NCBI GenBank assembly: GCA_009760855.2 | Contig: WPIO01000046.1 | Span: 1,491,001 to 1,555,000, forward strand | Direction of reading: 5' to 3' | From: Cristatella mucedo | Taxonomy: Eukaryota > Bryozoa > Phylactolaemata > Cristatellidae | DNA length: 64,000 bases | Part shown: positions 10,262 through 21,390 of the stretch, piece by piece | Numbering within the stretch: position 1 is the first letter of the stretch | Layout: each line of letters begins with the position of its first letter | The notes under the pieces: generated by a model | Told to the model about the DNA's origin: nothing | What the model saw: only the letters and a program-made list of their open reading frames with translations | Databases searched by the model: none | Program-made: the position numbers and the translations under genes

Positions 10262-11992
10262 GGTAGTCCAGACACTCAATGTCATCATCCTTTTGAACAA
10301 GAGCTTGAAGACGCCGATTGAGTTGCACATACTTAGCCTTCAGGTGAGAATCTTGGACTTTCCTCCATAAACACCGTCCTAAATAAAAGAGGCATCCAAC
10401 GAGCTGCTTTGTGGAAAATACATGAATTGCGGCATTATTACTTGCATTCTCAAAATCCCCTATCATACTTTTTGGATTCAAATTTTGCTTCAGATCGCGA
10501 GGCTTCTCAAAAACACGGATAGATGTTGCATCACGTTTATCTTGTAGAAGAACGTAGACCAAAGAAACTGCAGATCTGTCGATCATAGCATGCACGGTCA
10601 AAACTTGAAAAACAACATTTCAGGGGGATTTTAAATGTTCCATCCATGACCCAACGACGACGCTGCTCCAGAATGGGTAACCGGACAATTCGGTGCCGGA
10701 CAATTCGTTGCGGATAATTCGGAGCGGATAGTTCGGCGCAGGACAATTCGAAGCGGACAATTCGGGACCAAAAAACGGGTAATTCGGAGCGGACAATTCG
10801 GAGCAGACAATTTGCAATGCATTCATTTTTTATATTTTAAACGCAGTATAAGCACGCTTTTATCGGAGCGGACAATTCGGTGAAGACAATTTGCAATGTA
10901 TTCATTTTTTATATTTTAAACGCAGAATAAACACGCTTTCAATTAGTGAGTACATTGTTTTGAAACGTAGACACTTTCAATTAAGCAAGACATTTAATTA
11001 CACAATAAGTGAGTACATAGTAGCTAGGGGGATCAGTGTATATAAGCATGACTGAAAAGGTCAGTGGACAGACACCTTTGGAACTTTAAACTTGCAAGTC
11101 CAGCATCATAGTCTGTGAGAAATTTTGGATTTTAGTTAGTTATTTCGATAGTTTTAGTTTTCTATTTAAATTTTAACTATCCTATGCATAACTAAGTAAA
11201 GAGACTCATAGAAATGGCTTTAGAATTTTTAGAATCAGAGAAAGGAAAACGAATGCTGGTTTACGAAGGTTATCTTTATCAGTAGTCACAACATTAATTT
11301 AATGGATTAACATTTAGTATACTGGTAAAATTTTAAAAATGTGATTTTGTACAAGAGTTGCTGGTATTTGCTATGAGTTTTTTGTAGTAAGCTAAATAAC
11401 CTTTACTTTATACGGTATTATAGTTCTACTAAACATGATTAACAAAAAAAATTCTTTTAAATTTCAAATAATTATGTTTTAAATATTCTGCTCCGAATTG
11501 TCCGCTCCGAATTATCCGCTCCGAATTGTCCGCTCCGAATTGTCGTGCGCCGAATTGCCCTAGAACCCCAGAATGTCAAGATTTTCATTGCTGTCAAACG
11601 TTAGAATACAACAGGAATCATCTGATCCACGGTCCCAAAGAACAAAATTAGTGATACTCAATGTATTCTGCAGAGCTCCAGGGATGACGATGTCTGCAAC
11701 TGTTGCTGGAAGACGTCGTGCTGCCTCCAGCGATAATCGACTTGTACCGTATCGAACTATCTGCCTTCCTTTCTCTGCACCAATTGAAGCTCTTCTTCGC
11801 ATCTCAGCAACTGATTTCACTGATTTCATTCTTTGCAAGATCCGTTGGATGAGTACATTCTGTAATCAATATTGCCTCATTGTCGATCGCCTTCATACGA
11901 CCTCTACAGCTTGACTCAACGCATCTCCAGGATGCTCTTTCATCAGCATTAATTCTTGCTTTCCTATACCGAAACTCTTCATTTAAAAACAA
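10262..11992 (-). pseudogene. MULE transposase pseudogene
   Basis: The coding remnant of the element above, about 280 codons after discounting the 892-bp insert. The first DDE aspartate is in DGTFK and the second is in IGDFENA (TDFE in intact relatives). The cysteine/histidine block of MULE transposases is seen as GCLFYLGRCLWRKVQ. The third acidic residue lies in the lost C-terminus. FLYWCH plus MULE is a common animal combination. It has no signs of function: two frameshifts, one insertion and a 3' truncation. Confidence 0.75.
10676..11567. mobile_element. 892-bp MITE inside the MULE, with 8-bp target duplication
   Basis: Flanked by perfect direct repeats CCAGAATG at 10,668-10,675 and 11,568-11,575. 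The ends are imperfect inverted repeats (GGTAACCGGACAATTCGG against GGTTCTAGGGCAATTCGG when the right end is reverse-complemented), and both ends continue into iterated GCGGACAATTCGGA-like units of about 14 bp (10,676-10,805 and 11,488-11,556). The interior is AT-rich, has no open frame of note, and contains a duplicated segment of roughly 70-80 bp (the ATTTTTTATATTTTAAACGC word appears near 10,826 and 10,903). An 8-bp duplication fits MULE- or hAT-type transposition; the iterated ends favour MULE. Confidence 0.88.
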
Positions 11993-12330
11993 CTCTTTTC
12001 ATTTCTGCGATTTTATCTTTTCCATAATGACAGATCGATATTTGGAAACGGTATTAATTTGTGGATAGGGAGGATGACAGGAATTTGGCGGCAAACGGAA
12101 ACAAAAAATAAATAAGAAAAATTTGGAATACATCAATTAGTTTAATTAGTAAATTAATCTTGAATTATTTTTAATTTTGTAGAAAAATTGTTTCAATAAA
12201 TTTTTCCCTTTTGAACACGTTTTATAAAAAATTTAAAAAGTTGATTGTTGTTATTGTAATGAAAAAATGCTCCCACGTTATAGTTAACGGCAATGTAACG
12301 TATTTGCAAAAATATGTTTTGATTACGCTG

Positions 12331-12423
12331 GGCGTTTTCGTTGGGGCTATTTTGTGGACCTTCATCACATCGAGCTATTTTGTCGGGGCTATTTTGTTAG
12401 CAGCTATTTTGTCGGGGTGCCCT
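12331..12423. repeat. Iterated CTATTTTGTCGGGG array, likely MULE terminal repeat
   Basis: Four copies of CTATTTTGT, mostly followed by CGGGG or preceded by GGGG or AG, occur within 93 bp. The array sits upstream of the FLYWCH end of the minus-strand transposase. Its layout parallels the iterated ends of the nested MITE. Confidence 0.55.
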
Positions 12424-12707
12424 GAATCTCAAACCTGCATTTCACTTAAAAATACGGATCACGCGCTGGGCTTCAAATTAAAATCTTAACAGAAGGCTGC
12501 AGTTGCTGCACTGTCACCTGGAGGATATGCGGACTCATGTCACGTAAAATAGAGGTGGCGGAATGCCTACAGAAAGTCGTAGCACGAGAGCCTGCAGGTC
12601 TGTACAGGTAAGCGACTTGAAATTCATTTTAAAACTCCAATCCTTTTTGTCAGAAAAATTCATAGAATGGTTCTCGTTCATGCCGGCATCCATCATTGAT
12701 ACCGCGT

Positions 12708-12900
12708 ATATTAATAACAATACGTTTTTATAGCGTCACAAGAGAAAAAATCTCTATCCTAGCGCTATTTAACTCTCTTAGACAGAAGCAATAATCAAGA
12801 GTTTATGACAAGCAAGGTGTCATGCTTAGACAAGCATGCAAAAGCACACGAGAAGACACTCGGAACCGCTGTTTAATGACTAGTCGTTTTGGAGCAGCAG
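12708..12900 (-). mobile_element. LINE family A 3' end, decayed
   Basis: TATAGCGTCACAAGAGAAAA and TCTCTATCCTAGCGCTATTT near 12,730-12,770, then a UTR with GGTGTCATGCTTAGACAAGC and AGCATGCAAAAGCACACGAG. These match the minus-strand 3' UTR of family A with many changes. Confidence 0.55.
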
Positions 12901-14993
12901 ACAGTATAACGTCTGTCGGGTCTACGGCAGAGTTTTTGGGACTTGGAACATTGCAGCACTCAAAATGGTCATGCTGAGGAAATCCCAAATCAACCGGCAA
13001 TATTGCTTCTTAAAACTAAAATGCTTGGTACACCAAACACATGTGAAAAACTTGGGGTGGGGACGGATTGTTTCTCAAAAAATCAAGAAAACTTAAAGGT
13101 CTAGTTTAACAAAACATTTGCTTGGCTTCAAAGGAACAGGTAAAAACTAATTTTAAAAGACCAAACATTCCCTGCAGCCTAACCTAACGGTCACTGAGAA
13201 GAAGTTTCCAATGATAACGGGATAAGAAAATTATATAAGTTTGACAATTAAACTCTGCTACAAAGCATCTTAAATCCCAAAGGATCCCGGTGAAACGTTA
13301 ACATTTCAAGCAATTGGAAAATACAAGGTCTCTTGCGACCCAATAGCGATGCTTACTATAATAGCGTAGCACTGTCACCATTAAATGAGAGTGCTAGCTA
13401 ATAAGGTGGCGAATCCTCTTAAGTTGAGCTGGGTCAACTTCAAGGATCGTGTCTTCGTAGGCTAGCCGCGAGAGCTCTGGGCAGGTAAAGCTCTAGGAAG
13501 CCAGACAGCGGTAAAGCTTGTGCGACGAGTCACACATGCTCGATGAAACGATGGCACCTACTTTTATTTAATACTTGGATTTATTTATTTTTAATCAATT
13601 TTCTTTCTTGTACTCGAGTAGGTTAACTATAAGCTTTCCTCGTTAGATGAATTTGTTGAGAGCGATAGTAATTTCTCTGAACCGGTGCATACTGATTACG
13701 GCTTAAAATGTTGATGATTTTTGCAAGTTCGACAGATGGCTTGAGGATTAAGATAATTTCTAATTGTCTTTGTTAGAGAAAACATGTTTCCTGGAGTAGC
13801 GTTAGAGAAGGGTGTAGCTTATTTACATATGCAACCACCCGCAAATTATACCGCCTGTAGACTACGATCGGAGCGTTTCGGCAGCGAGCGACACCGGACG
13901 TCGGGCCTAATTATTGTGCAAAATTGTTGGCTAGACTTGGATCCGGTTGGAGGCAGGTCGTCATAGGAAGGCGTCGGGGCTGCACAGTGCAAGGAAACTC
14001 GGCATAGAACCATGGAAGCTCTAAAACGCACCCTGAGCACCCAGGTCTGGATGGTAAGGTTGGGATTCAGATCAAGAACGTCAAGAGGCTGTGTAATTTG
14101 GAGACTAGCCTTTGCGCTCAAGTCATCCGTCAAGTCTTAATACGTGATAATCCCGAGGACTAGCAGCGTCAATGAAGATGCAACTGGAAAGCTAATGACG
14201 CTGCACAAGAACTGACACCTAAATGTGAGTACTCATTCTGCTGATTCTACATAACTTACTTCGAGGCTAACCATTTCACTGGCATGGTCCGGTAACGAAG
14301 CGTTATCGAACCTCTTACGGCCGTAGCTCCCGTAGCTCGGGAGGGACCACTCCCTGAGGCTAGATCATACAGAGCGCCACCTGGTGATCATTGTCAAGGG
14401 CCGGGTCGTCGTGAGTTTTGGTCTAAGCCTGCTCTGTTGATTCTAAATGCCTACGATCTAGAATTCCTCCAGCCGAAAGGTAGCTTGAGAACGTGTGCCG
14501 TGATGCTTGATCTCATCGATTTGCTATGCATGCCCATTATAGCAGCTAGCGGGCTTGCCGGAACTTGGTAGGTGGGAGGGGGAGAACTAAGAGACTCGGT
14601 ATTCTTCCATTACGACGCTGTTGGCCCGTGCTGGAGAGTGTCATGTATTGCTATTTTCTTTAAGCCATTTGATTTGTTGACCTTGCACGTAGCTGAATTT
14701 GATAATGTGTCGCTTCTTACCCTGCGCCTCAGCTTAAGGTGGTTGTATCCGGAGCCCATTAGCGGTCTCCTCACCCCAGGTCGCTCGATGATGGCCGTGG
14801 ACCTCCTCGAGATAGATATGTCGTAGTTAAACTACCTCGATCCACTTGGGTGAATATCTCCTTGTGTAGCTAACATTTTAAAATTCTGGCTTGTGAACGG
14901 TACTCTCCAGCTTTACTCAGTTGCATCGAGACTATATATCCGGTCAAGATAGCCCGACCGACTAGCCATATCAAGCGCTACATACGTAAAGGT
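12900..14993. other. Intergenic, no gene recognised
   Basis: Moderate AT content. Short open frames only (the longest is about 95 codons, near 13.85-14.13 kb, minus), without domain, repeat structure or convincing splice sites. Confidence 0.4.
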
Positions 14994-15090
14994 AATAATA
15001 GTAATAATAATACGTTTGATTATATAGCGCCCTCAGAGAACTCAATCTCTTTCTAGGCACTTTACGTTTGCTGCAAAGGTAGGAAGGTCA
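14994..15090 (-). repeat. LINE/SINE 3' tail
   Basis: AATAATAGTAATAATAATAC, then TATAGCGCCCTCAGAGAACT and TTTCTAGGCACTTTACGTTT: the shared tail on the minus strand, cut off within about 100 bp. Confidence 0.75.
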
Positions 15091-15499
15091 GCTCCTGTGC
15101 AGAACAGACCATGTTTCGGCAGCTGTGTGGCACTGGCGGCCGTGCTGGCTCAAAGGTTTTGTTCAGACTGAGTACTTCCCGCAGTGCATTAGCTTCCGAC
15201 TCGTTACTAGCTGTTTTGCTCCCCGTACACTAGTGCATCGCCGGTTTGTCACATTTTCGCCTTGGGTGGATTTAAAAAAAATTCATGCTCGTGTATGAAC
15301 TTACAAACTTTGGTTACTAATAAATAATGGTTGATTGAGTTTACTCACGGGCTCAGTCTCGTTTTACTGACACCGCGGCCTTGTGACTGGTGTATTGGTG
15401 CAAATATGGCCAAGGGTCTACCACGGTGGCCTTGTAATGGCACTTGTGGCCATGTGCCAATGGTCAAGTGCAAAATGGCCAAGTAGTGCGAACGTGTTT

Positions 15500-15975
15500 T
15501 GATTTTTGTCAATCAACTTGAAAAGTCCTACCGGTCAGCAGAAAATCTGGGACCTCGAAATCCTTTGCTCTTACTACTAGACTGCCTAGGCCTGTCCCTC
15601 CCTGCATTTTTAGATGATCCTCACGACGGTTGGAAAGGATGTGCCACAGTCGGCAGCAAGAGAATATATGTCTGTGTAAGAATTGTGGATGTGAGTTCCA
15701 CAGTCCAGGACCTGCAGAGCAAAAGCTTCAGTCACCACGGTCTTTAAGCTTACGAATGCAATAGCTAATTTATTGTATAAGGCTGAATCTGGTGAAATAG
15801 TTCAGCTAGATACGAAGGACAACAGCCGTGGCAGGCCTTGTGGGTCAGTGCAAGAACTTTACTCTGTAACCCTTGATCAACTGGAAGCTATCGAGGTTTC
15901 TTCGGCAAAGGGGACACTTGGCTGAACCTCTGGGATTTGTCGACTTGCCTTGCAGCCATATTCATGTGATAATTC
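15500..15975 (-). mobile_element. LINE family B fragment
   Basis: Plus-strand words GTGAGTTCCACAGTCCAGGA, CCTGCAGAGC, TTTAAGCTTACGAATG and GCCTTGTGGGTCAGTGCAAG match, with differences, the family B copies at 7.8-8.3 and 19.2-20.0 kb. The frame is destroyed. Confidence 0.75.
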
Positions 15976-16194
15976 CTTCGACTGCATTTAGTTCATCTCT
16001 CATTTAATTAATAAGCACGTGCTTCTAGAATTTAAAATGCAAGGAATGATAGAGAAAGAAGTCGAAGCATATCTGATGCTTATTGTGCTTATAGTCTGGA
16101 GTGCTCTGCCGGTATGTGTCTGTCTATGGATAAAGCAAAGGAACTCCGAGTGTTGGGAACGGGGATTTCCCTTCAACCAGTCATGCTTTGCCTT

Positions 16195-16385
16195 ATAATT
16201 TAATAAATATTAACTGATTTAACAGCCTCATTTGCATATCGGCAGAAGAGCCGTAACGGCTTTCACCCCCTTGCAGTTGGCAATAAAGGATTGCCCACAG
16301 CAGGATTCGAACCGACGACCTCGGTCGTGAAGAGCAAGCACCTTACCTCCTGAGCTATCACGGTCCAGTGCCTGAGGTAGATGTG
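16195..16385 (-). mobile_element. tRNA-derived SINE, second family (SINE-2)
   Basis: Minus strand: a tRNA-like head whose B box is the complement of GGATTCGAACC (16,303-16,313), then a body with the small hairpin GCCGTTACGGC, CTCTTCTGCCGATA and a conserved end (GGCTGTTAAATCAG), followed by AT-rich sequence. This end differs from the LINE-A-type tail. Five further head-bearing copies lie at 24.1, 28.2, 30.2, 31.6 and 42.7 kb. Confidence 0.75.
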
Positions 16386-17139
16386 TGCATAGCAAAACAG
16401 ATGGTCTGGTATTGTAAATGAAAATGAAAAGATAATAAATGAAAATAAATAAATAAATGAAAATGCTAGACTGTTGCAGTCCGATACATTTGGGGTTTCT
16501 AATATGAGATGATCACGACTTCTTATTTGGAGAATGGTCAAGTGACCTGGCACACAGTTTAGTCATGTAGTGTGTTTGTATGTGTTGCTGAACTTTCAAT
16601 GACTAGTTTATTTCCATATGTGATTTGTCATGTCTAAACTCAGCCGATGGGACGGTTGGGTGTTAGAACAGGGATAGGCTATTAATGCTAGTGGAACTTC
16701 GATCTTGCTGGCAGTTTAAAAAGGGTGATCGATCGTCCTTGGATTGCCGATCGGTTGCTTGTTCAGTTGCTTTGCCTCAAGCCGCGGCAACAACAAAAAG
16801 AGCATGCCTGCTCCTTTTTTGCTAAGTGTTAATCTTTAGCGTTTTCAGATCTGTTTAGTCCTGTTAAAAGTTTTCAGCTTCTGTGCATTTAAATATGCAG
16901 CAGACCGAACCTTTGCTTTTATCTTTCAAAAGGTTTATCTGGATTTAAGGGCTGCATCGTGAAACTGGCTTAGTCCAGCAACTTACCCATACTTGTTCTC
17001 GGCCTGTGAGCAGGCTTTATCGGTCGCTATCTGTTTGATGTTGCACCGAGCTGTTTTTGCTTACAGCAGAAGGCATGCAAGACTAGATCATCGTGGATAA
17101 GTTCGGTACAGTTTAGGAAAACAGATGTAACAGCAGTAA

Positions 17140-17200
17140 TTATAAAACATTCGTATAGCACTCTAAAAGAACTAAATATATTTCTAGACACTTAATGTAC
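17140..17200 (-). repeat. LINE/SINE 3' tail, degenerate
   Basis: CGTATAGCACTCTAAAAGAA then TTTCTAGACACTTAATGTAC: a short old copy of the shared minus-strand 3' end. Confidence 0.55.
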
Positions 17201-17329
17201 ATTGGAAAGGAATCGTATCATTTAGATAGTGATTGCTGGTACAATTTCAACATGCATAAGCACACAATAATTATTCACACAGGCAGAGCAAAGGCTGTGA
17301 GGAACAGTGGCTTAATGCATCAAGATAAT

Positions 17330-18760
17330 AATAATATTAATAATAATGCACTTGATAAAGCGCCCACAGAGAACTTAATCTTTCTCTAGGCGCTTTACCT
17401 TTGCTGCCAAGGGAAATGCAATTGAATGGTAAGTAAAATCATGCTTGATAAACAAACGAAATGAATAACATGGTTAGGGGTGACATGCACAGGGTCAGCA
17501 TGCAAATGTGGTTAGTGGCAGCATGCACAGTGTCAGCACGCATAAGCACATAAAGGACCAATCACAAGGACCCACTAAATGCTGTCCTAAATAGGTGTTT
17601 TTAAGTTCTTTTTAAATGTGGTCAGGTCAGGGGATGTTCTGACGCAGGTCGGGAGGGAGTTCCAGGCTTTGGGAGCATACGAACTAAATGCACGGTCTCC
17701 AAAGGATTTGAGGTTAGTACGAGGTATTTGTAGACTGTTGGATTCCGAAAAGCAGGTGATACGATGCTTGGCCTGATGGAGTAGTATATCTGAGAGATAG
17801 GCTGGAGCCAAAGAATAAAGGGACCTAAAAGTGAGGGACAAAACCTTGAAGTCAATCCGTTGCTTGACTGGTAGCCAGTGCAGGTCGGCGAGAAGTGGAG
17901 TAATGTGGCAACTGCGACGCTCACGGCAGACAAGCCTAGCTGCGGAGTTGTGCACCAGCTGCAATCGTCTGATCGCGCATGCCGGTAGGCCAGTAAGCAG
18001 TGAGTTGCAGAAGTCGAGACGGGATTTCACGAATGCAGGGACCAACTTGGACGTGGTATCCTTATCTAAACAAGCCCAAATTTTAGCAATGTTATGAAGC
18101 TGAAAATAGGCAGATTTGACTGTGGAGCTGATATGGTCGTCTAACGAGAGGTCGCTTTGGAATATGACACCTAGATTTCGAGCTGATTCAACAGGAGATA
18201 TGCTGGCAGAGCCAATTTTGAGAGTCAGCCCTTCCAATTTGTGAATCAGGCTGGGTTTGCCCATAACTAGTAAGTTAGTTTTATCCTCGTTTAGTTTTAG
18301 AAAATTTGCTGTCATCCATGTGCGGATGTCATCAATGCATGCAGCAAGTGAGTTGAGAGAACTTGAAGTGCTCGAAGGCTGGGAGGGATCAAAGCAAAGG
18401 TACAACTGATACTCTTTGAAAGATGCAGGGCCAAAACCTGAGGTCAAAAACGTATTTATTATGTTGGCTATGCAAGGGCAGCAGCAAATCTAGCCATCTT
18501 AGAGGACGAACAGTTAGTGTGAGCGTAGAGGGATACTAGTCTTTTTAGATTAAAGATGAACTTTGCAATGAGATCAACAGGAACGTGCTTGAAGGCGGAC
18601 GTTGTGGTAGAGCAAGTAACAGAGGTTGAAGAGTCCAGCAGGGATGTTAGCTGGACATGGGCCTCTCTGATCTTGTCTATCTTGCTGACAAATAAGCTAG
18701 GAAAAATGCATGCTAAATCTTCGTAAGTGTCGATGTGTATGCTGATGACCCGGAGATTGG
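17330..18760 (-). mobile_element. LINE family A, longest open copy, with internal deletion
   Basis: The minus-strand 286-codon frame (18,447-17,587) holds the RT C-terminus: KLNEDKTNLLVMGKPSLIHK, ARNLGVIFQSDLSLDDHISS, SRLDFCNSLLTGLPACAIRR, LADLHWLPVKQRIDFKVLSL and APKAWNSLPT. The 3' UTR, hairpin and AATAATAATAT tail follow down to 17,330. Above 18,480 the strand reads IFPSLFVSKIDKIREAHVQL and LLDSSTSVTC, which resembles the linker between endonuclease and RT in CR1/L2-type elements. The RT motifs that should sit between the two blocks are absent, so the copy carries an internal deletion near 18.45-18.5 kb. Confidence 0.85.
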
Positions 18761-19164
18761 TTGCCAGTCGAAATAAGCATCATTTTCGAATTGTGCTTTG
18801 CGTGTGAGCTGTCAATTTTCTAAGGAAGCGGCCTGCAAAAGATGGCATTAGTGACCTTTTTGCCGACATTTTGCTCCTTCAGTAACTGATCGGTCGTGCC
18901 GGACTGAGTCTGGGAGGCGTGGGGGGGGGGTTCAGCCTCATGTTCGGCTGCTGCCTGTGCAGAGCAGTATCTGGCCTGTGCATTGCGACTGCCTGCTGCT
19001 CTCCCCGTGCTGTTCATCATTCCTCCTAGAACGAGCATCTGTGTCAGTCTTGTATTGCCGGAAATAAGTCTCACCCGGTTGTTTCTGATCGGCTGGCCCT
19101 GCACGGGCACGTCGTGGGTCATGCTGGTGTTGACGAGGGTCTTGTACGTTTGCTGCTAGCGGTT
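18761..19164. other. No recognisable gene
   Basis: About 400 bp between two LINE copies, with a G-run near 18,921. The minus-strand open frame shows no domain. Confidence 0.35.
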
Positions 19165-20036
19165 GTCTCTATGGTTATGTATCTCCGTCAGTAACTCCAC
19201 AAAGTCATAAAGACCATGTGGGTGTTACGCAGGAGAGTTTTGTATAGCGCACTCACAGCCTAAGCGGCTTTCGGTATGCATTCGGTAGCCAACAGACTTC
19301 GTCTCACGCAACAAAGAGAAAGTGGGAAGCATAGCAGAGTTAGGAGAGCAGTTGAGGTAGTGAGTAGCATAGAAGTAGCAGTTCAGGACCGCTGAAAAGG
19401 ATGTGCCATAATCGGCAGTTGGAGAGTAGATGTCGTTGCGTAAGAATTGTGGAAGCGAGTTCAGCAGTCTAGGACCTGCAGAGCTAAAGCTTCTGTCGCC
19501 AACTGTCTTTAAGCGGAGGAATGGGACAGTTAATTTATTGTCCACACAGGACCTGGGGGCGCGAACAGGCTGAAACTGATGCAGCAGTTCAGCTAGGTAC
19601 GAAGGAGCCAAGCCGTGGTGGGCCTTGTGGGTCAGCGTAAGAACTTTGCTCTGTATCCTTTGCTCAACAGGCAACCATCCTAGCTCTTTCAGCAAAGGTG
19701 ACACGTGCTCAAACCGCTGGGACTTGAAGACCAGCCTTGCAGCCATATTCATAGTCCGCTGTAGTGGCATAATAGCTTTCTTTGGCAGCCCAGCCAAAAG
19801 GGAATTACAATAATCAAGCCGAGACAGAACTAAAGAGCTAGTTAAATTTTTTACAAGCCACTGTGGGAGACAGCTTCTAATCTTGGATAGGGATCGGATG
19901 TGATGGCTAGCTGTAGAGGCAGTCTTCTGAATGAAGCTTTTGAAATTGAGGCAGCTGTCGAACACGACACCTAGATAACGAGCATGTGGTGAAGGTCGCA
20001 CAATAGCATCACCTATTAGAACAGCAAAGCCTGGTT
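19165..20036 (-). mobile_element. LINE family B, best-preserved copy
   Basis: A minus-strand frame of 258 codons gives the RT C-terminus of a second CR1/L2-like family: ARYLGVVFDSCLNFKSFIQK, LVLSRLDYCNSLLAGLPKKA, VSPLLKELGWLPVEQRIQSK, LAPSYLAELLHQFQPVR and VGDRSFSSAGPRL. The 3' UTR ends with the complement of CTCCACAAAGTCATAAAGAC near 19,195. It is truncated at the 5' end. It lacks the hairpin/ATT tail of family A, so the two families use different 3' ends. Confidence 0.88.
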
Positions 20037-20164
20037 GTCAGCAGCAGCAGCAGAACTGACGACTGCGGTGCCACAGCTCACAAGTGTAGCTGAGCAATCG
20101 CCTGGTACTGTCGGGATGAATGCATCGTTGTTTTCGTGCAGTCCTCCTTACCTGCTTCCTTTAC

Positions 20165-20255
20165 TGAATATGCAAATTGCCTATAGAAAGAGATTAATTT
20201 TCCCGTGGACGCTATACAGATATATTGCTATTACTGTTAATATAATTCATGTGTG
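20165..20255 (+). repeat. LINE-A-type 3' tail
   Basis: AATATGCAAATTGCCTATAG, then AAAGAGATTAATTTTCCCGT, GGACGCTATACAG and an AT-rich end. A worn plus-strand copy of the shared tail, just upstream of the LIX1L start. Confidence 0.6.
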
Positions 20256-20417
20256 CTATTTATAATACGTGTGCTGCTTTGGGATGCACTTCCTGGCCTG
20301 CTTCTGTAAGTTTGTCTTCGTTCTGCTCCACAGGTTTGCCGCCACCCTCTCCCTCTCTCTTGCTCGGCTTGTCGCTCGGAAGCACCTGCAGCCGCTGCAT
20401 CCGTCCGTGGGCCCGTC

Positions 20418-20508
20418 ATGGCCGATCAGCAGGCCAGAGTCGTGCTGAAGGAAGCCGTCGATGCCGTCGTCAACAGCTTCTCGAAGCACACGCAGGGCTA
20501 CGGCAGAG
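20418..20508 (+). CDS. LIX1L: LIX1/LIX1-like (Lowfat family), coding exon 1
   Basis: Start codon in a good context (GTCATGG). The exon encodes MADQQARVVLKEAVDAVVNS then FSKHTQGYGR and ends with one base of a split codon before the donor GTAGGT (20,509). In vertebrate LIX1L the matching block, VLREAVEAVV then SFAKHTQGYGR, sits after a proline-rich N-terminal extension. That extension is absent here, so the protein starts close to the conserved core. The split base G joins TG at the start of exon 2 to make valine, continuing the family sequence [14 protein letters not shown] possible acceptor (CTGCTCCACAG, about 20,331) could mark an upstream 5' UTR exon, which I cannot confirm. Confidence 0.88.
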
Positions 20509-21224
20509 GTAGGTGCCGCCCCGCCCCCACCCCCAGCAGTCATGCCCAGTTCTCACCGTCAGGCTGCGTATTGGCTGGCCGGGCAGTGACAGTGCGTTCG
20601 TTCGTGGTAGGTTAGAATTAGAAAGTATGCATGGCTGGCGGAGCCACTTCCTTTCCCGGTGGCTGCATCTCTCGCTTCTGATCTTCAGTGCTCCGCCTCC
20701 TCGGTTCAGCTCAGTTAGCACTAGTTTTGATGTCTACCATCCTGCCCGCCTGCCTCGGCAGTCCTTCCCTCTGCCTTGTGCCAACTTGCCTGGCTTGCTG
20801 AAAGAGATCAATCTGTAGAGAAGCGATAGACCGAGTGCTTTACTGCCTTTGTAGACTAGCTTCATGTCGTGTGTCATTCTCCGCCAACTGATCCTCGCGG
20901 CTTCTGGCTTGTTCTTTTTGTGTGTGTGTCCAGCATCACCATTCATCGGGGTCTTGTGTAGTCTGCCCATTTGCCCATTTTGGAAGCCTTGTGTGTCTGA
21001 TACCTCTGAGGGGTTTGACATCTTTTTGACACTCATTGACCTGGATGTGTGGTCCCTTTGCAGCAACTTATCCATTCTGCGGGCCGATGTGAAATGACTA
21101 ATCAAAGCTCCACAATTGTGGAATTAGCAAGCCGGATCGGAAATAAGAATTTGCATAACTTTCCGAAAAATTCCCGTGGGTCGCCAGCGTTGTCTGCTGC
21201 TTGCACCCACCGGCCCGTTTAGGG

Positions 21225-21390
21225 AAGTACTGTACCATCACTCAGGAAGTACTGTACCATCACGGCTCAGGGGTAAGGTGCTTGCCTTAGAAGGCTAAGG
21301 TCGTCGGCTCGAGCCTTGCAGCTTATGTGAAGCACCTGGATAGAGATTAATTTCTCTTACAGTGCGAAACAAATGCATTATTTTTTATAT
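21225..21390 (+). mobile_element. SINE-1 copy
   Basis: Plus strand: tRNA-like head (GGCTCAGGGGTAAGGTGCTT, B-box-like CGGCTCGAGCC at about 21,306), then the LINE-A-type end (GAAGCACCTGGATAGAGATT, AATTTCTCTT) and a T/A-rich tail. It is preceded by a short direct duplication of AAGTACTGTACCATCA (about 21,226 and 21,247). Confidence 0.7.

Larger units (their letters stand above)
10262..12423 (-). mobile_element. FLYWCH/MULE DNA transposon, broken, with a nested insertion
   Basis: On the minus strand, starting from the high-coordinate side: an array of GACAAAATAGC-type motifs (12,331-12,423) that I read as the element's terminal repeat; a FLYWCH-type zinc finger (WRCVESSCRGRMKA then a histidine, about 11.80-11.98 kb); then the start of a Mutator-like transposase domain. 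This runs ILTFDSNENLDIL, is interrupted by the MITE, then continues RRRWVMDGTFK, SLVYVLLQDKRDA and NLNPKSMIGDFENAS, with GCLFYLGRCLWRKVQ. Two frameshifts (about 11,830 and 10,600) are independent of the insertion. It stops abruptly at a LINE tail near 10,260, so the C-terminus and the other terminal repeat are missing. Confidence 0.8.

Noticed and set aside
12211-12489. 92-codon frame as a membrane protein
   Set aside because: Its hydrophobic part translates the iterated CTATTTTGTCGGGG array of the MULE end.
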